This document shows, piece after piece, positions 1 through 11,661 of a stretch of DNA of 64,000 bases (position 1 is its first letter; each line of letters opens with the position of its first letter). Location: NCBI GenBank assembly GCA_029263125.1, contig JAJCYD010000005.1:1-64000 (forward strand). Reading direction: 5' to 3'. Both the position numbers and the translations under genes were made by a program. Source of the DNA: Solirubrobacteraceae bacterium (GTDB lineage Bacteria > Actinomycetota > Thermoleophilia > Solirubrobacterales > Solirubrobacteraceae). The notes beneath the pieces were generated by a model. The model made no database searches. It had not been told where the DNA came from and saw nothing but the letters and a program-made list of their open reading frames with translations.

Positions 1-115
1 GACGCGCTGCTGAGTTGAGGCAGAACCGGGCGCTCTGGCCCCTCGCAGGATGAGCGCTCCTTCTCGCGCAAAGCGCGAGCTACGGTGGGTGATCGAGTGA
101 TCGGATCGGTTCGTG

Positions 116-358
116 TCAGGCGCGGGAGCGCTCGGCGTCGCGAAGCAGTTCGGCGACGACGTCGGCCGCCTTTTGTCCGCGCGCCGCGGCGATGCGTTCA
201 AGCCGACTGGCGTCCTGGCCTTGAACGCCCACGAGCACGACGAACTTGGCGTCAGGATCACCCGCATGGTGCTCGACGTAGCGCGGATCGAGCTTGGCGA
301 GCTCGGCGTCGAAGTCGCCGGGCTGCGGATCTGCGTCGGTCCAAGGAGTCGAGGTCAT
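116..358 (-). CDS. Antitoxin-like protein of a small TA pair
   Basis: An 80-residue protein encoded directly after the toxin-like gene, whose stop overlaps this start by four bases (ATGA at 355-358). The N-terminal half is acidic and proline-rich (MTSTPWTDADPQPGD). The C-terminal third (DASRLERIAAARGQ, then VVAELLRDAE) looks like the helices of a ribbon-helix-helix or CopG-type antitoxin. The toxin-first order and translational coupling fit BrnT/BrnA-like modules. This is inference from layout and weak motif resemblance. A decayed copy of the same start lies at 16800-16847. It would act in the cytoplasm by binding the toxin and probably the promoter. Confidence 0.6.
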   Translation of the reverse strand: MTSTPWTDADPQPGDFDAELAKLDPRYVEHHAGDPDAKFVVLVGVQGQDASRLERIAAARGQKAADVVAELLRDAERSRA

Positions 359-648
359 CGCCGTGTAAGCAGGTTACGCTCGACAGCTGTCGAGTTCCAT
401 CCGGTCACAATCAGCCACGTCGTTGGATCCACGGTCGACTCGATGACGAGCGTCAGCGCTCGACCACCGTCGGTCCGGGCGATCAGCAGTCGACGCGCAC
501 CTCGCTCACTGCCCGCGCGCGGGTTGCTGACCACAGCGTGTGCGTTGCGAAGCAGCTGCTGCGCCTCGTCTGCGGAGATGCCGCGAGCCGCGAGCTTGTC
601 CAACGCCACATCGGTAGCCAGCAGCATCGAGATCGTAGGCACCCGCAC
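355..648 (-). CDS. Toxin-like protein, possible BrnT/RelE superfamily
   Basis: A 97-residue protein. The N-terminal half (ATDVALDKLAARGISADEA) resembles the helical start of BrnT-like toxins. The C-terminal half is beta-rich with RRLLIARTDGGRALTLVIE and a terminal VTGWNST motif, as in small RNase-type toxins of the RelE/BrnT fold. It is the first gene of a two-gene unit. The start is uncertain: GTG at 648 or ATG at 627 are both in frame. A truncated copy ending in the same GWNSTAxExNLL motif is at 16844-16985. Toxin activity is inferred from fold resemblance and pairing only. Confidence 0.55.
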   Translation of the reverse strand: MRVPTISMLLATDVALDKLAARGISADEAQQLLRNAHAVVSNPRAGSERGARRLLIARTDGGRALTLVIESTVDPTTWLIVTGWNSTAVERNLLTRR

Positions 649-1453
649 GGTCTACTCGGGCGAGCAGACGGACTCCCCTCGCAACGGCAAAGCGCTCCTC
701 TTCGCGCTTACCAGCGCTCCCGCCAGCGCAGCATCGTTGACGTGGGCGGCCTCGGGCGGCGATCGCCGTCGGCTGCGATCACCCGGTTGGGCGCCTTCTG
801 CACGTATGCCATGGGGAACGCGCCCAGCCGGACCCGCATCGCATCGAGCTGGGCGCTTTCTGCATGTCTGTCATGCCAAACCCGCCCAGCCGCTCGGCCA
901 GCTGTGGGAGCGCCGTAAAGCTGCTCGCGCTCCGAGCGCTCTCCCCGCATCGCGGGCCTTGCTGCGCGCTGCCGCTTTCCATGCGACTGGGCAGTCGCAG
1001 ACGCGGACGGCGAGAGTTTCCCTATCGCGTGCAAGGGGCGCTCTGCCAGGCGCTGAGGAGGGCGCTCGTTCTCGCGTATTCTGGCGCCTCGCGTCGGGAG
1101 CGCCATCTCGCAAGCCGATCCGCTCGCACCGGCGACGTCGGCAAGACGACTCCGGTCTTCGCAGGTAGTGGGCTGTTTCCTGCGGAGTTCGCGCAGCGCC
1201 GTCAGCATTGGGCGTTGCCGCTGGCGGCGGAAGACGGGAAGCCGGCAGGCGTCGAAGAGGATCGAGTCGAGCTCTGCACTGAGCGCAGGCGGTGTCTGAG
1301 GATCGTCGCAGCACGGGGCTGCTCGGATCGCCGTCATCGCTCGGCGGACAGACCGCGGAAGATCTCGGCCAGCGCGGCGTTGGGGTTCTCGCGATCGGCG
1401 TGTCGCGCCGCGGAGATGATCACGACATGGCGACCCGCAGCGCGTGCGCGATT
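649..1453. other. Gene-poor 0.8 kb stretch with repeat cluster
   Basis: No reading frame here looks like a real protein; open frames on both strands are arginine-rich with no recognisable domain. The stretch contains repeat cluster A (788-888). Bases about 750-1025 match 17255-16990 in inverted orientation, including a shared tail with CCCCGCATCGCGGGCC. It separates the TA pair from the pseudogene remains that start near 1454. Confidence 0.6.
788..888 (+). repeat. Palindromic repeat cluster A (2 x 39 bp)
   Basis: Two 39-bp imperfect palindromes at 788-826 and 850-888, 62 bp apart start to start. Each begins TGGGCGC, has an inner TTCTGCA or TTTCTGCA, and ends in a complement such as GCGCCCA. 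In the first copy the outer stem TGGGCGCnTTC pairs perfectly with GAAnGCGCCCA. They read in the opposite orientation to clusters B, C and D. The cluster lies upstream of the TA pair at 116-648. No transposase is nearby. Confidence 0.85.
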
Positions 1454-1582
1454 ATGACCATCATGGACGAGGCCTTCGTGATCATGCAGATCGGCAACGA
1501 GCAACGCTACGCCGTTTGGGACGAAGCGATTTGGCCGGACCCCGTTCTTCGGTCCACCTGCTGTGAGAGCTGGCGGATGTAG
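1454..1582 (+). pseudogene. N-terminal remnant, possibly a TIR-like/deoxyribosyltransferase-like protein
   Basis: The frame starting at ATG 1454 gives MTIMDEAFVIMQIGNEQ, followed by about 25 unremarkable residues and a TAG stop. The AFVIMQIGN start resembles the first strand of proteins with a nucleoside 2-deoxyribosyltransferase or TIR-like domain. That assignment is weak, resting on one short motif. The stop at 1580-1582 is in the same frame as the OmpA-like gene downstream, so the two fragments sit end to end in one frame. I read this as a truncated gene start. Confidence 0.3.
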
Positions 1583-1639
1583 GGGCGGACGCTGCCGGTC
1601 ATCCCGCTGGACCTACCGATCTCCAACCTCGACCAGAGC

Positions 1640-2026
1640 GTGACGATCGGCGCCGATCGCGTCACGTTGACCGCCGACGTCCTGTTCGCCTTCACCTCGG
1701 CGAGGCTGAGCGCCAAGGGCCGCGCCCGCGTCGCAGAGACGGCGCGGGAGCTGCGACGCCGCGGATCGGCGCGCCTGCAGGTCGTCGGCCACACCGACAG
1801 CAAGAGCTCGACGGCGTACAACCTCGACCTCTCGCGGCGCCGCGCAGCGGCGGTGGCACGTCAGCTCAAGGCCGCCCTGGCCGGCGGCGACATGCCGGCG
1901 ATCGCCACGAGCGGGCGAGGCGAACAGGACCCGGTCGCGGCCAACACGACGTCCAACGGCATCGACAGTCCGCGTGGCCGCGCGCGCAATCGCCGCGTTG
2001 AGATCCTCTTGGAGGGCCAGCGCTGA
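1640..2026 (+). CDS. OmpA-like C-terminal domain protein, probably 5'-truncated
   Basis: 128 residues that are almost entirely one OmpA/MotB-type peptidoglycan-binding domain. DVLFAFTSARLSAKGRARV is the first strand-helix unit, VVGHTDSKSSTAYNLDLSRR carries the GHTD and LSxxRA motifs, and RNRRVEILL is the last strand. Family members normally have a signal peptide and an N-terminal region, and none is present here. The frame is open back to a TAG at 1580-1582 and the residues just upstream (IPLDLPISNLDQSV) look like part of the native protein, so the annotated GTG start probably marks a broken gene. It lies among other truncated genes. Confidence 0.6.
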   Translation: MTIGADRVTLTADVLFAFTSARLSAKGRARVAETARELRRRGSARLQVVGHTDSKSSTAYNLDLSRRRAAAVARQLKAALAGGDMPAIATSGRGEQDPVAANTTSNGIDSPRGRARNRRVEILLEGQR

Positions 2027-2048
2027 TGTCGTTGGGCGTCCCACCGTG

Positions 2049-2210
2049 ATGATCGATCCGGCCGAACTTGAGGCGCTGGAGGAGACGCTCGATGTGCTCT
2101 CCGATCCGGCGGTGATGCAGCGGCTGCGCGAGGGAGAGGCCGCGGTGGCCGCCGGCGATGTCGTCGATGAAGCACAGCTGCGTGCACTCGTGGCCAAGCC
2201 GACGCTGTGA
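2049..2210 (+). pseudogene. Phd/YefM-type antitoxin, N-terminus missing
   Basis: About 53 residues. MIDPAELEALEETLDVLSDP and the acidic helices that follow match the second half of prevent-host-death antitoxins, whose usual length is about 80-90 residues. The in-frame sequence just upstream (GRPTV) fits the usual GRPxAV strand, but the DNA-binding first 35 residues are absent and the frame runs back into the OmpA-like gene. No RelE-type toxin follows. I read it as the tail of a deleted TA pair. A short peptide could still be made from GTG 2046 or ATG 2049. Confidence 0.5.
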
Positions 2211-2393
2211 GCGTGCCCGAACCTGGGCTGCCACACATCGACCATAGGGCCATACGATCCTCAGAGTTGTGGCCCGGCGAGGTCGTCATCCGAAAGCCGC
2301 ACGGCGTGCTCGAGTTCGAGCCTCCTCAGACAAGCCGCGAGCCGCTGCCGTGGCCGGATGCTCGGCGTGCGGCGCGGGACGAGCGCAGTGCGT

Positions 2394-2717
2394 TCAATCG
2401 AAGGCGTCGATCCAGGTGATGATCTGGCCACCGGCGCCAAGCGCCACCGGAATCGCGCGAGTGCGCCGACGCGGGCTGGGGTGGCGGGTGAGCGCGCCGC
2501 GCACGATCTCGGCGATCTCCGCGAGCGCGTCATGTGGCGGGCGCTCCTCCACGCGCAGCACGATGCCCGTCGACACGAGGTGCACCGAGGTGTCGTACAT
2601 CGACGAGCCATCGGGCTCGCGCAGCTCGACGGCGTAGCCGCGGTCGCGCAGCCCGTCGACGACGCTGGCGGCGAGCGGCGCGTCGGCACCGGTGCTGTTG
2701 TCCACGACGAGGCGCAT
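2394..2717 (-). CDS. Conserved-looking hypothetical protein
   Basis: 107 residues from ATG 2717, chosen because upstream sequence in this frame is low-quality and the protein proper begins MRLVVDNSTGADAPLAASVV. It alternates beta strands and helices (VDGLRDRGYAVELREPDGS, TGIVLRVEERPPHDALAEI) and ends with a glycine-rich IITWIDAFD tail. I do not recognise a family. The small alpha/beta layout could suit a ligand-binding or regulatory protein, but that is only a shape argument. It stands alone and diverges from the TPR gene at 2851. Confidence 0.55.
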   Translation of the reverse strand: MRLVVDNSTGADAPLAASVVDGLRDRGYAVELREPDGSSMYDTSVHLVSTGIVLRVEERPPHDALAEIAEIVRGALTRHPSPRRRTRAIPVALGAGGQIITWIDAFD

Positions 2718-2850
2718 GCTCAAAGCATCGCCACACGGCGCCGGGTCCAAACATGCTCGGCGCCGGCGAGCCGCGAGCATCGTTGGCGTGTGCTCGCCGG
2801 AGCACGATTCACGGCGCGAAAACACCAGCGGCGCGGGATAGGATCGGCTT

Positions 2851-3309
2851 GTGTCGGACGACCGGCGAGACCCAACGACCGCCGTGCCAGCCCTCAAGCG
2901 GGCGCGCGAGAACTACGAGATGGCGTTCGCCTACGATCCCACGAGCGTGGGGTGGCCGGGTCTGCATCTTGGAAGGTTGCTGCATCTCAGCGCGCACCGC
3001 GAGGCCGCGAGCGACGCCCTGCGCGCCTCGGCCGAGTCGGGAGATGTCGAGTACGCGCCCGTGGCGGCGTTTCATCTCGGCAAGCTGCTGGAGGAACTCG
3101 GTGACAACGAGCAAGCGGCGGCTGCCTACCGCCAAGCCGTCGAGTCCGGGCACGCCAGGAACGCGGCAGCGGCGGCATACAGGCTCGGCGGGCTGCTGCA
3201 GACCGCCGGTGATGTCGAGGCTGCGCGCGCTGCCTTCGAGCGAGCGGCGGCCTCGAAGAACACCTGGTACGGCCGCCTCGGCAACGACGCGTTGCTAGCA
3301 CTGACGTAG
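2851..3309 (+). CDS. Tetratricopeptide repeat protein
   Basis: 152 residues from a GTG start. At least three TPR units are visible: WPGLHLGRLLHLSAHREAA, AAFHLGKLLEELGDNEQAAA and AAYRLGGLLQTAGDVEAARA. Each has the typical G/A-L-A spacing of 34-residue helical hairpins, and a fourth partial hairpin precedes them. There is no signal peptide or membrane segment, so it is likely a cytoplasmic protein-protein interaction scaffold. The partner is unknown. It converges on the urt operon. Confidence 0.75.
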   Translation: MSDDRRDPTTAVPALKRARENYEMAFAYDPTSVGWPGLHLGRLLHLSAHREAASDALRASAESGDVEYAPVAAFHLGKLLEELGDNEQAAAAYRQAVESGHARNAAAAAYRLGGLLQTAGDVEAARAAFERAAASKNTWYGRLGNDALLALT

Positions 3310-3364
3310 TTGGCGATCGGCCAACCCACACTGCGTGGGCGTTCCATGAGGGCGTGCTCGTCCG

Positions 3365-4117
3365 CTACACGGACATGAGCTGCTGCATGCTCTCGCGGTC
3401 AAAGTCCTCGGTCGGGCCGCTGGCGACGATCCTGCCAACGTCCATCACCGCGTAGGTCTCCGCCAGGCGCATCGCGAAGTCGACGTACTGCTCGACGAGC
3501 AGGATCGACAAGCCCTCCTTCTTGAGGTCGGCGATCGCGTCCTCGATCTCCAGGATGATCGACGGCTGGATGCCCTCGGTCGGCTCGTCGAGCAGCAGCA
3601 GCCGCGGGCGAGTGACCAGCGCGCGGGCGATCGCAAGCTGCTGGGCCTCTCCCCCGCTCAGAAATCCGGCCGGGCGGTCGAGGATCTTGCGCAAGCGGGG
3701 AAAGCGCTGCAACGCCGCTTCGACGACATCAACCTCGCACTTCGGCGAGGCCTCCGCGACGACGCGCAGGTTCTCGAACACCGTCAGGGTGGCGAACGCG
3801 TCGCGGCCCTGCGGGACGTAGGCGATCCCGGCCTTCACGCGATCGTACGGCGCGCGCTTGGTGATCTCCTTCCAGCCCAGGGAGATCGTGCCGGCCTTCG
3901 CTGGCAGCAGCCCGACGATCGTCTGCAGCAGCGTGCTCTTGCCGACGCCGTTGCGCCCCATCAGGCAGCACAGGCCGCCCTCGGGCACGTCCAGCGAGAC
4001 GTCGAAGATCACCTGCGTCGGGCCGTAGGCGACCTGCAGATCCTTGACGCTGAGGATCGGCGGCGGGTCGACGTGCGCGCCGGGATCAGACGGTCTCAGG
4101 ACGGGCTCGGCGGTCAT
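3365..4117 (-). CDS. urtE: Urea ABC transporter ATP-binding subunit UrtE
   Basis: A 250-residue ABC ATPase that powers urea uptake at the inner face of the membrane. Walker A is GRNGVGKST at 54-62, the Q-loop is near VPQGRD (101-106), the signature is LSGGE at 153-157, and Walker B is LLLLDEPT at 173-180, followed by the EGIQPSII stretch typical of UrtE/LivF. It is the last gene of urtABCDE and its start overlaps the end of urtD by four bases. LivF of branched-chain amino acid systems is the alternative, but UrtA and UrtD features point to urea. Confidence 0.93.
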   Translation of the reverse strand: MTAEPVLRPSDPGAHVDPPPILSVKDLQVAYGPTQVIFDVSLDVPEGGLCCLMGRNGVGKSTLLQTIVGLLPAKAGTISLGWKEITKRAPYDRVKAGIAYVPQGRDAFATLTVFENLRVVAEASPKCEVDVVEAALQRFPRLRKILDRPAGFLSGGEAQQLAIARALVTRPRLLLLDEPTEGIQPSIILEIEDAIADLKKEGLSILLVEQYVDFAMRLAETYAVMDVGRIVASGPTEDFDRESMQQLMSV

Positions 4118-4884
4118 GCCAGCGCCTCGGCGGCGCCGCGCGCGTCGCGCGGACGACCGAGGTAGACCTCGCGGACCGTCTCGTCCTGCTGCACGTCGGC
4201 CACCGTCCCCTCGGTCAGGATCTTTCCCTCGTGCATGACGGTCACCTTGTGGGCGAAGCGACGCACGAAGTCCATGTCGTGCTCGATGACGAGCACCGTG
4301 GTGCCCTGCTGGGCGATCTGCGTGATCAGCTCGCCCGTGTGCAGACGCTCCTTCTCGGTCATGCCGGCCACCGGCTCGTCGAGTAGCAGCAGTCGCGGGC
4401 GCTGGACGAGCACCATGGCGACCTCCAGCCACTGCTTCTGCCCGTGCGACAGCGAGCCGGCCGGCTCGTCGCGCTGGGCGGTGAGGTTGACGGAATCCAG
4501 TGACTCGGCCACCTCGTCGGAGATCCCGCGGCGACGTTTGAGCAGCGAGCGAAACCTCAACCGAAACGAGGCGGCGATGTCGACGTTCTCCAGCACCGTG
4601 AGCTCGTCGAAGACCGACGGCTTCTGAAAGGTCCGGCCGATGCCGGTGCGGACGATCGCATGCTCGGACTTGCCGATCAGCTCCTCGCCGGCGAACCGGA
4701 TCGAGCCGCTCGTCGGCCGGACGAGGTTCGTGATCGAGTCGATCAGCGTCGTCTTGCCGGCGCCGTTGGGCCCGATGACGAAGCGCACCTCGTGCTCGTG
4801 CAGGGTGAGGTCGAGGTCGTCGATGGCGTGGAAGGCGCCGAAGGCGACGACGAGGTTGCGGACCTCGAGCATGACGCTGCTCAT
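4114..4884 (-). CDS. urtD: Urea ABC transporter ATP-binding subunit UrtD
   Basis: 256 residues from ATG 4884. The protein has Walker A GPNGAGKTT (38-46), a GRTFQKPSVF Q-loop segment (83-92), signature LSHGQ (145-149) and Walker B LLLLDEP (165-171). The LSHGQKQWLE signature and VAGMTEKER segment are characteristic of UrtD rather than LivG. It pairs with UrtE as the ATPase heterodimer. The start overlaps the urtC stop (ATGA), as do the other junctions here, showing one translationally coupled operon. Confidence 0.93.
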   Translation of the reverse strand: MSSVMLEVRNLVVAFGAFHAIDDLDLTLHEHEVRFVIGPNGAGKTTLIDSITNLVRPTSGSIRFAGEELIGKSEHAIVRTGIGRTFQKPSVFDELTVLENVDIAASFRLRFRSLLKRRRGISDEVAESLDSVNLTAQRDEPAGSLSHGQKQWLEVAMVLVQRPRLLLLDEPVAGMTEKERLHTGELITQIAQQGTTVLVIEHDMDFVRRFAHKVTVMHEGKILTEGTVADVQQDETVREVYLGRPRDARGAAEALA

Positions 4885-6041
4885 GCGGCCTCCTCGGTCG
4901 GGTTGGGCTTCGCCGCCTGCTTGGGCGGCCGGTCGCCGGAGGACATGAGGATCCGCAGCCCGCCGGTGGGCGGCAGGCGCCCGATATACGCGCGGATGTG
5001 CTCGACAGCACCGGCGATGCCCTTGGGCAGGTAGAGGATCACGACGACGAACAGCAGGCCCTGCAGGTACAGCCAGCCCGACGGGAACTGCTCGGAGACG
5101 CTCGTCTTCGCCCAGTTGACGATCACCGCTCCGGCAGCGGCCCACGCGAGCACCGTGCGGCCGCCGAGCGCGACCCAGATGACCATCTCGATCGAGGGGA
5201 CGATCCCCAGCAGCGCGGGCGAGATGATGCCGACGACGGGAACGAACAGCGCGCCGGCCAGACCCGCCATGCCGGCCGCCATGACGTAGGCGAAGAGCTT
5301 GACGCGAGCCGGGTCATAGCCCAGGAAGCGCACGCGGTCCTCGTCGTCGCGAGTCGCGATCAGCACGCGCCCGTAGCGCCCGAGCACGAGCTCGCGCGTC
5401 AGCAGGAAGACGATCAGCAGGACGACGACGACGATGAAGTACAGCGTGCGCTGATCGGACGGGCTGGTCACCGAGAGCCCGAAGAAGCTCTGGAAGTTCG
5501 TCAGGCCGTTCGTGCCGCCCGTCAGCGCGTTGTTGCCGACGAGCACCACGACGAACGCGGCGGCGAGTGCCTGGCTGAGGATCGCGAAGTACGGGCCGCG
5601 GATGCGCTGGCGGAAGATCGCGGCGCCGAGCAGGGCGGCGATGGCCATCGGCAGCAGGATCGCCATCGGGATCGCGAACCACGCCGAGCTGAACGGCTTC
5701 CACAACGCCGGCAGCGAGTCGTACTTGCCGCTGTAGGTGAGGATGTCGGGCAGCTGACCCTCGCCGGCATCGACGATCTTCAGGTGCATGCCCATCGCGT
5801 AGCCGCCGATGCCGAAGAACAGGCCCTGGCCGAGGACGAGCATGCCGCCCTGCCCGTAGGCCAGGCCGATGCCGACCGCGATGATCGCGAAGCACAGGAA
5901 CTTCGCCAGCAGCGACAGCCGGAAGTCCGACAGCAGCCACGGCGCCACGAGCAGCAGCGTGGCGGCCATGATCACGAAGCGCACGAGGAACGCCGACGGC
6001 CTCGGCGTGCCCGTCGGCAGCAGCTTGGCCATCGTGCTCAT
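4881..6041 (-). CDS. urtC: Urea ABC transporter permease UrtC
   Basis: 386 residues, a LivM-type permease with about ten hydrophobic segments. The core ILSQALAAAFVVVLVGNNALTGGTNGLTNF is typical of UrtC, and the EAA-like cytoplasmic loop is ATRDDEDRVRFLGYDPARVK. It forms the membrane channel with UrtB. The start is ATG 6041, four bases inside the end of urtB. The hydrophilic C-terminal tail (PPKQAAKPNPTEEAA) is poorly conserved in the family. Confidence 0.93.
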   Translation of the reverse strand: MSTMAKLLPTGTPRPSAFLVRFVIMAATLLLVAPWLLSDFRLSLLAKFLCFAIIAVGIGLAYGQGGMLVLGQGLFFGIGGYAMGMHLKIVDAGEGQLPDILTYSGKYDSLPALWKPFSSAWFAIPMAILLPMAIAALLGAAIFRQRIRGPYFAILSQALAAAFVVVLVGNNALTGGTNGLTNFQSFFGLSVTSPSDQRTLYFIVVVVLLIVFLLTRELVLGRYGRVLIATRDDEDRVRFLGYDPARVKLFAYVMAAGMAGLAGALFVPVVGIISPALLGIVPSIEMVIWVALGGRTVLAWAAAGAVIVNWAKTSVSEQFPSGWLYLQGLLFVVVILYLPKGIAGAVEHIRAYIGRLPPTGGLRILMSSGDRPPKQAAKPNPTEEAA

Positions 6042-6931
6042 GACGCCAGGCCCCGGCGTGCCTGCACGACCAGGCCCTGCGGGCGCCATTGCAAGAACAG
6101 CACGATCAGCAGGAACACGCCCGCCTTGGCGACGCTCGCCGTCGTGCCGTACTCGATGAAGGAGTTGGCCATGCCCAGCGCGATCGCGGCGAGGATCGCG
6201 CCGCGCAGCTGACCGAGACCGCCGACGATGACGACGAGGAACGCGTCGATGATGTAGTTCAGGCCGATCGTCGGGCCGACGGCGCCCAGCAGCGAGATGC
6301 CGACGCCGGCGACGCCCGCGAGTCCAGACCCGATGAAGAACGTCGTGCGGTCCACGCGCCTCGTGCGCACGCCGCTGACCGACGCGAGCGAGCGATTCTG
6401 CATGACGGCGCGCATCCGTCGCCCGGCCGGCGTGCGCTTCATGTAGCTCGCGATCACGACCACCACAAGCGCGACGATCGCGATGATGAACAGACGCGAA
6501 TAGGACAGCGACACGCCCGCGATCTCCATGCCGCCGTTGAGAACCCCGGGTGCGCTGACGCTGACGTTCTGCGCACCGAAGATGTCGCGTGCGAGCTGCT
6601 GGAGCATGAGGCCGACGCCCCACGTCACCAGCAGCGTGTCCAGCGGCCGGCCATACAGCCGCCGGATGACGAGGAACTCGAGGATCAGGCCCAGCGTGCC
6701 GGCGACGAGGAACGCCGCCGGCAGCGCGAGTCCGAATGACAGCGTGAGCAGCCCGGTCCCGAAGGCCGTCTGCAACACGTAGGTGGTGTAGGCGCCGGCC
6801 ATGATGAACTCGCCGTGCGCCATGTTGATCACGTTCATCTGGCCGAACGTGAACGTCAGCCCGAGCGCCACGAGCAGCAGGATCGATGCGATGCTCAGCC
6901 CGACGAAGAGCTGGTTGAAGATGACGTCCAT
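6038..6931 (-). CDS. urtB: Urea ABC transporter permease UrtB
   Basis: 297 residues, a LivH-type permease. The N-terminal hydrophobic stretch is followed by FGQMNVINMAHGEFIMAGAY, the hallmark of UrtB/LivH proteins, and the loop RAVMQNRSLASVSGVRTRRVD is the EAA-like contact with the ATPase. It is shorter than many UrtB proteins, which carry a periplasmic N-terminal extension of about 200 residues, and so resembles the actinobacterial short form. It follows urtA after a 31-bp gap. Confidence 0.93.
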   Translation of the reverse strand: MDVIFNQLFVGLSIASILLLVALGLTFTFGQMNVINMAHGEFIMAGAYTTYVLQTAFGTGLLTLSFGLALPAAFLVAGTLGLILEFLVIRRLYGRPLDTLLVTWGVGLMLQQLARDIFGAQNVSVSAPGVLNGGMEIAGVSLSYSRLFIIAIVALVVVVIASYMKRTPAGRRMRAVMQNRSLASVSGVRTRRVDRTTFFIGSGLAGVAGVGISLLGAVGPTIGLNYIIDAFLVVIVGGLGQLRGAILAAIALGMANSFIEYGTTASVAKAGVFLLIVLFLQWRPQGLVVQARRGLAS

Positions 6932-6962
6932 CGCGTCGTCCCGCCGCTCGCGCGCGGAGTGC

Positions 6963-8210
6963 CTAGAGCCCCTCGGCCCAGTCGTAGGTCTTCAGGAACG
7001 GATCGGGCTTGATCGGCTCGTCGGACTCCGAGACCGTGTCGATGAGCCCATCCGGACGCAGCTTGCCGATGCGCGCCGTCTTGTAGATGTGCTGGTTGGA
7101 GCCATCGACGGTGACCTTGCCCTCGGGGGCGTCGTAGGTCAGGCCCTTGGAGGCTTGCTTGACCTTCTCGACGTCCGTGGTGCCCGCCTTCTCGACCGCC
7201 TTGGCCCACAGGTGCACGGCCACGTAGCCGGCCTCGATCGGGTCGTCGGTGACGCGATCGGAGCCGTACTTGGCCTTGTAGGCCTTGACGAACTTGGCGT
7301 TGCGCTCGCCGGGAGTCGTCTGGTAGTAGTTCCACGCCACGTACTGGCCGACGATGTTCTTGATGCCGACGCCGCGGACCTCGTCCTCGGCGGTCGAGAC
7401 GGAGATCACCGGCAGCTTCTTGGCGTCCAGGCCGGCGTTTGAGAACTGCTTCCAGAAGGCGACGTTCGAGTCGCCGTTGATCGTCTGGAAGACGGCGTCC
7501 GGGTTGGCCTTCTTGACTTTGTTGATCGTCGTGGCGTACTCGGTGTTGCCCAGTGGCGAGTACTCCTCACCGACGATCTTCATGTCGTTGGCCTTCGCCC
7601 ACGCCTTGATCTCCTTGTTGGCGGTGCGCGGGAAGACGTAGTCGGAGCCCACGAGGAACAGCGTCTTGACCTTGAGCTCCTCCTTGAGGAACTCCAGGCC
7701 CGGGATGATCTGCTGGTTGGTCGTCGCTCCCGTGTAGAAGATGTACGGCGAGGCTTCCAGGCCCTCGTACTGCACGGGGTAGTACAGCAGCGCCTTGTTG
7801 CGCTCGAAGACCGGCAGCATCGCCTTGCGGCTGGCCGACGTCCAGCCGCCGAACGTGACCGCGACCTTGTCCTCGGAGATGAGCTTCTGGGCCTTCTCGG
7901 CGAATGTCGGCCAGTCGGACTGGCCGTCCTCGACGACCGGCTTGAGCTGCTTGCCGAGCACGCCCCCGGCGGCGTTGATCTCGTCGATCGCCAGCAGCTC
8001 GGCGTCCTTCACCGACACCTCGCTGATCGCCATGAAGCTCGACAGCGAGTGCAGGACGCCGACTGCGATGGTGTCCCCGCTATCTGGAGACGTCGATGCG
8101 CTCGTGCTGGAGTCGTCACTGCCGCAGCCCGCGACGGCGACGGCAAGCACGACGCCCACGGCGGCAAGGCAACGGCGCCCGGCCCGCGGGCCGAGAATGC
8201 GGCAGATCAT
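6963..8210 (-). CDS. urtA: Urea ABC transporter substrate-binding lipoprotein UrtA
   Basis: 415 residues. The signal peptide ends in a lipobox (AVAVAGC), so the mature protein is probably anchored by a lipidated Cys. A serine/threonine-rich linker follows, then a periplasmic-binding fold of the Leu/Ile/Val class. UrtA-type segments include [44 protein letters not shown] and YPVQYEGLE. First gene of the operon; the mRNA has a good ribosome site (GGAGGGG about six bases before ATG). No urease gene is in the window. Confidence 0.95.
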   Translation of the reverse strand: MICRILGPRAGRRCLAAVGVVLAVAVAGCGSDDSSTSASTSPDSGDTIAVGVLHSLSSFMAISEVSVKDAELLAIDEINAAGGVLGKQLKPVVEDGQSDWPTFAEKAQKLISEDKVAVTFGGWTSASRKAMLPVFERNKALLYYPVQYEGLEASPYIFYTGATTNQQIIPGLEFLKEELKVKTLFLVGSDYVFPRTANKEIKAWAKANDMKIVGEEYSPLGNTEYATTINKVKKANPDAVFQTINGDSNVAFWKQFSNAGLDAKKLPVISVSTAEDEVRGVGIKNIVGQYVAWNYYQTTPGERNAKFVKAYKAKYGSDRVTDDPIEAGYVAVHLWAKAVEKAGTTDVEKVKQASKGLTYDAPEGKVTVDGSNQHIYKTARIGKLRPDGLIDTVSESDEPIKPDPFLKTYDWAEGL

Positions 8211-8344
8211 GGAACCCCTCCACGTTTGAGAACACGGCGTGGGCGCTGCGGACAGCGCGACCGTGGCTACGCTACGGCTGGCCGGCGGGGGCTCGATATG
8301 GACGGCGGGCGAAGAATCGGTCCCCGGCGTTCGCCAGTCTGGAG

Positions 8345-8361
8345 GCGCTCGTGGCGAGCGC
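8345..8361 (-). terminator. Hairpin downstream of secA
   Basis: GCGCTCG and CGAGCGC form a perfect 7-bp stem with a 3-base loop, 11 bases past the secA stop on the minus strand. There is no U-tract, so termination by this hairpin alone is uncertain. The urtA promoter must also lie in 8211-8372. Confidence 0.4.
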
Positions 8362-8372
8362 TGCGCAGGCGC

Positions 8373-11174
<2,802 letters not shown>

Positions 11175-11239
11175 AGGCGTTCAGCGTACCAACGCGGCGG
11201 GCCGTGGCCCGCCGCGTGGGACTTCGATCGTCAGTGGTG

Positions 11240-11578
11240 TCAGGCCGCGGGCTGAGCCGCTGCGGCGCGCGCTTCGCGGCGATGGCGCTGCTTGTCGCGG
11301 TGGCGCTTGACCTGCCGCGCGAGCTCCAGCGAGCAGAGCTTGACGGCATGGCGCTGCTCGCGCGACGTGCCCTCCGCGTGGAGCGTCACGCCCTTGAGAA
11401 AGAGGGTCACCGACGCGACCTGCGACTCCGGGATTGCCGGATTTCGCTCCTCGCGCAGCTCGACCTCCATCCGCGCGAGGTCAGACACCTGGGCGGCGAC
11501 CTTGCGGAACTTGCGCTCCACGAGTTCGCGCAGCTCGTCGTTGACGGGGACGTTGCGGCCCTTGACCTCGATCTGCAT
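11240..11578 (-). CDS. hpf: Ribosome hibernation promoting factor, short form
   Basis: 112 residues with the HPF/RaiA beta-alpha-beta fold: MQIEVKGRNVPVNDELRELVERKF at the start and the strand-helix DLARMEVELREERNP in the middle. A basic terminal helix (VKRHRDKQRHRREAR) would contact 16S rRNA at the decoding centre. It ends shortly after the basic helix, so it lacks the C-terminal dimerisation domain of long HPF, which most Actinobacteria have. It lies between comF and secA, a common actinobacterial neighbourhood. Confidence 0.85.
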   Translation of the reverse strand: MQIEVKGRNVPVNDELRELVERKFRKVAAQVSDLARMEVELREERNPAIPESQVASVTLFLKGVTLHAEGTSREQRHAVKLCSLELARQVKRHRDKQRHRREARAAAAQPAA

Positions 11579-11661
11579 CTCGGGGTCCTCTCTGTCGAAC
11601 GGACGTGCGAGAGCCTGATGCTACGCCTGCGACCGGTCGTCCACAAGACAACGATCGTCCG

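Noticed and set aside
649..1453. tRNA or other structured RNA gene
   Set aside because: No T-loop or acceptor-stem pattern was found. The only strong structure is the palindromic repeats.
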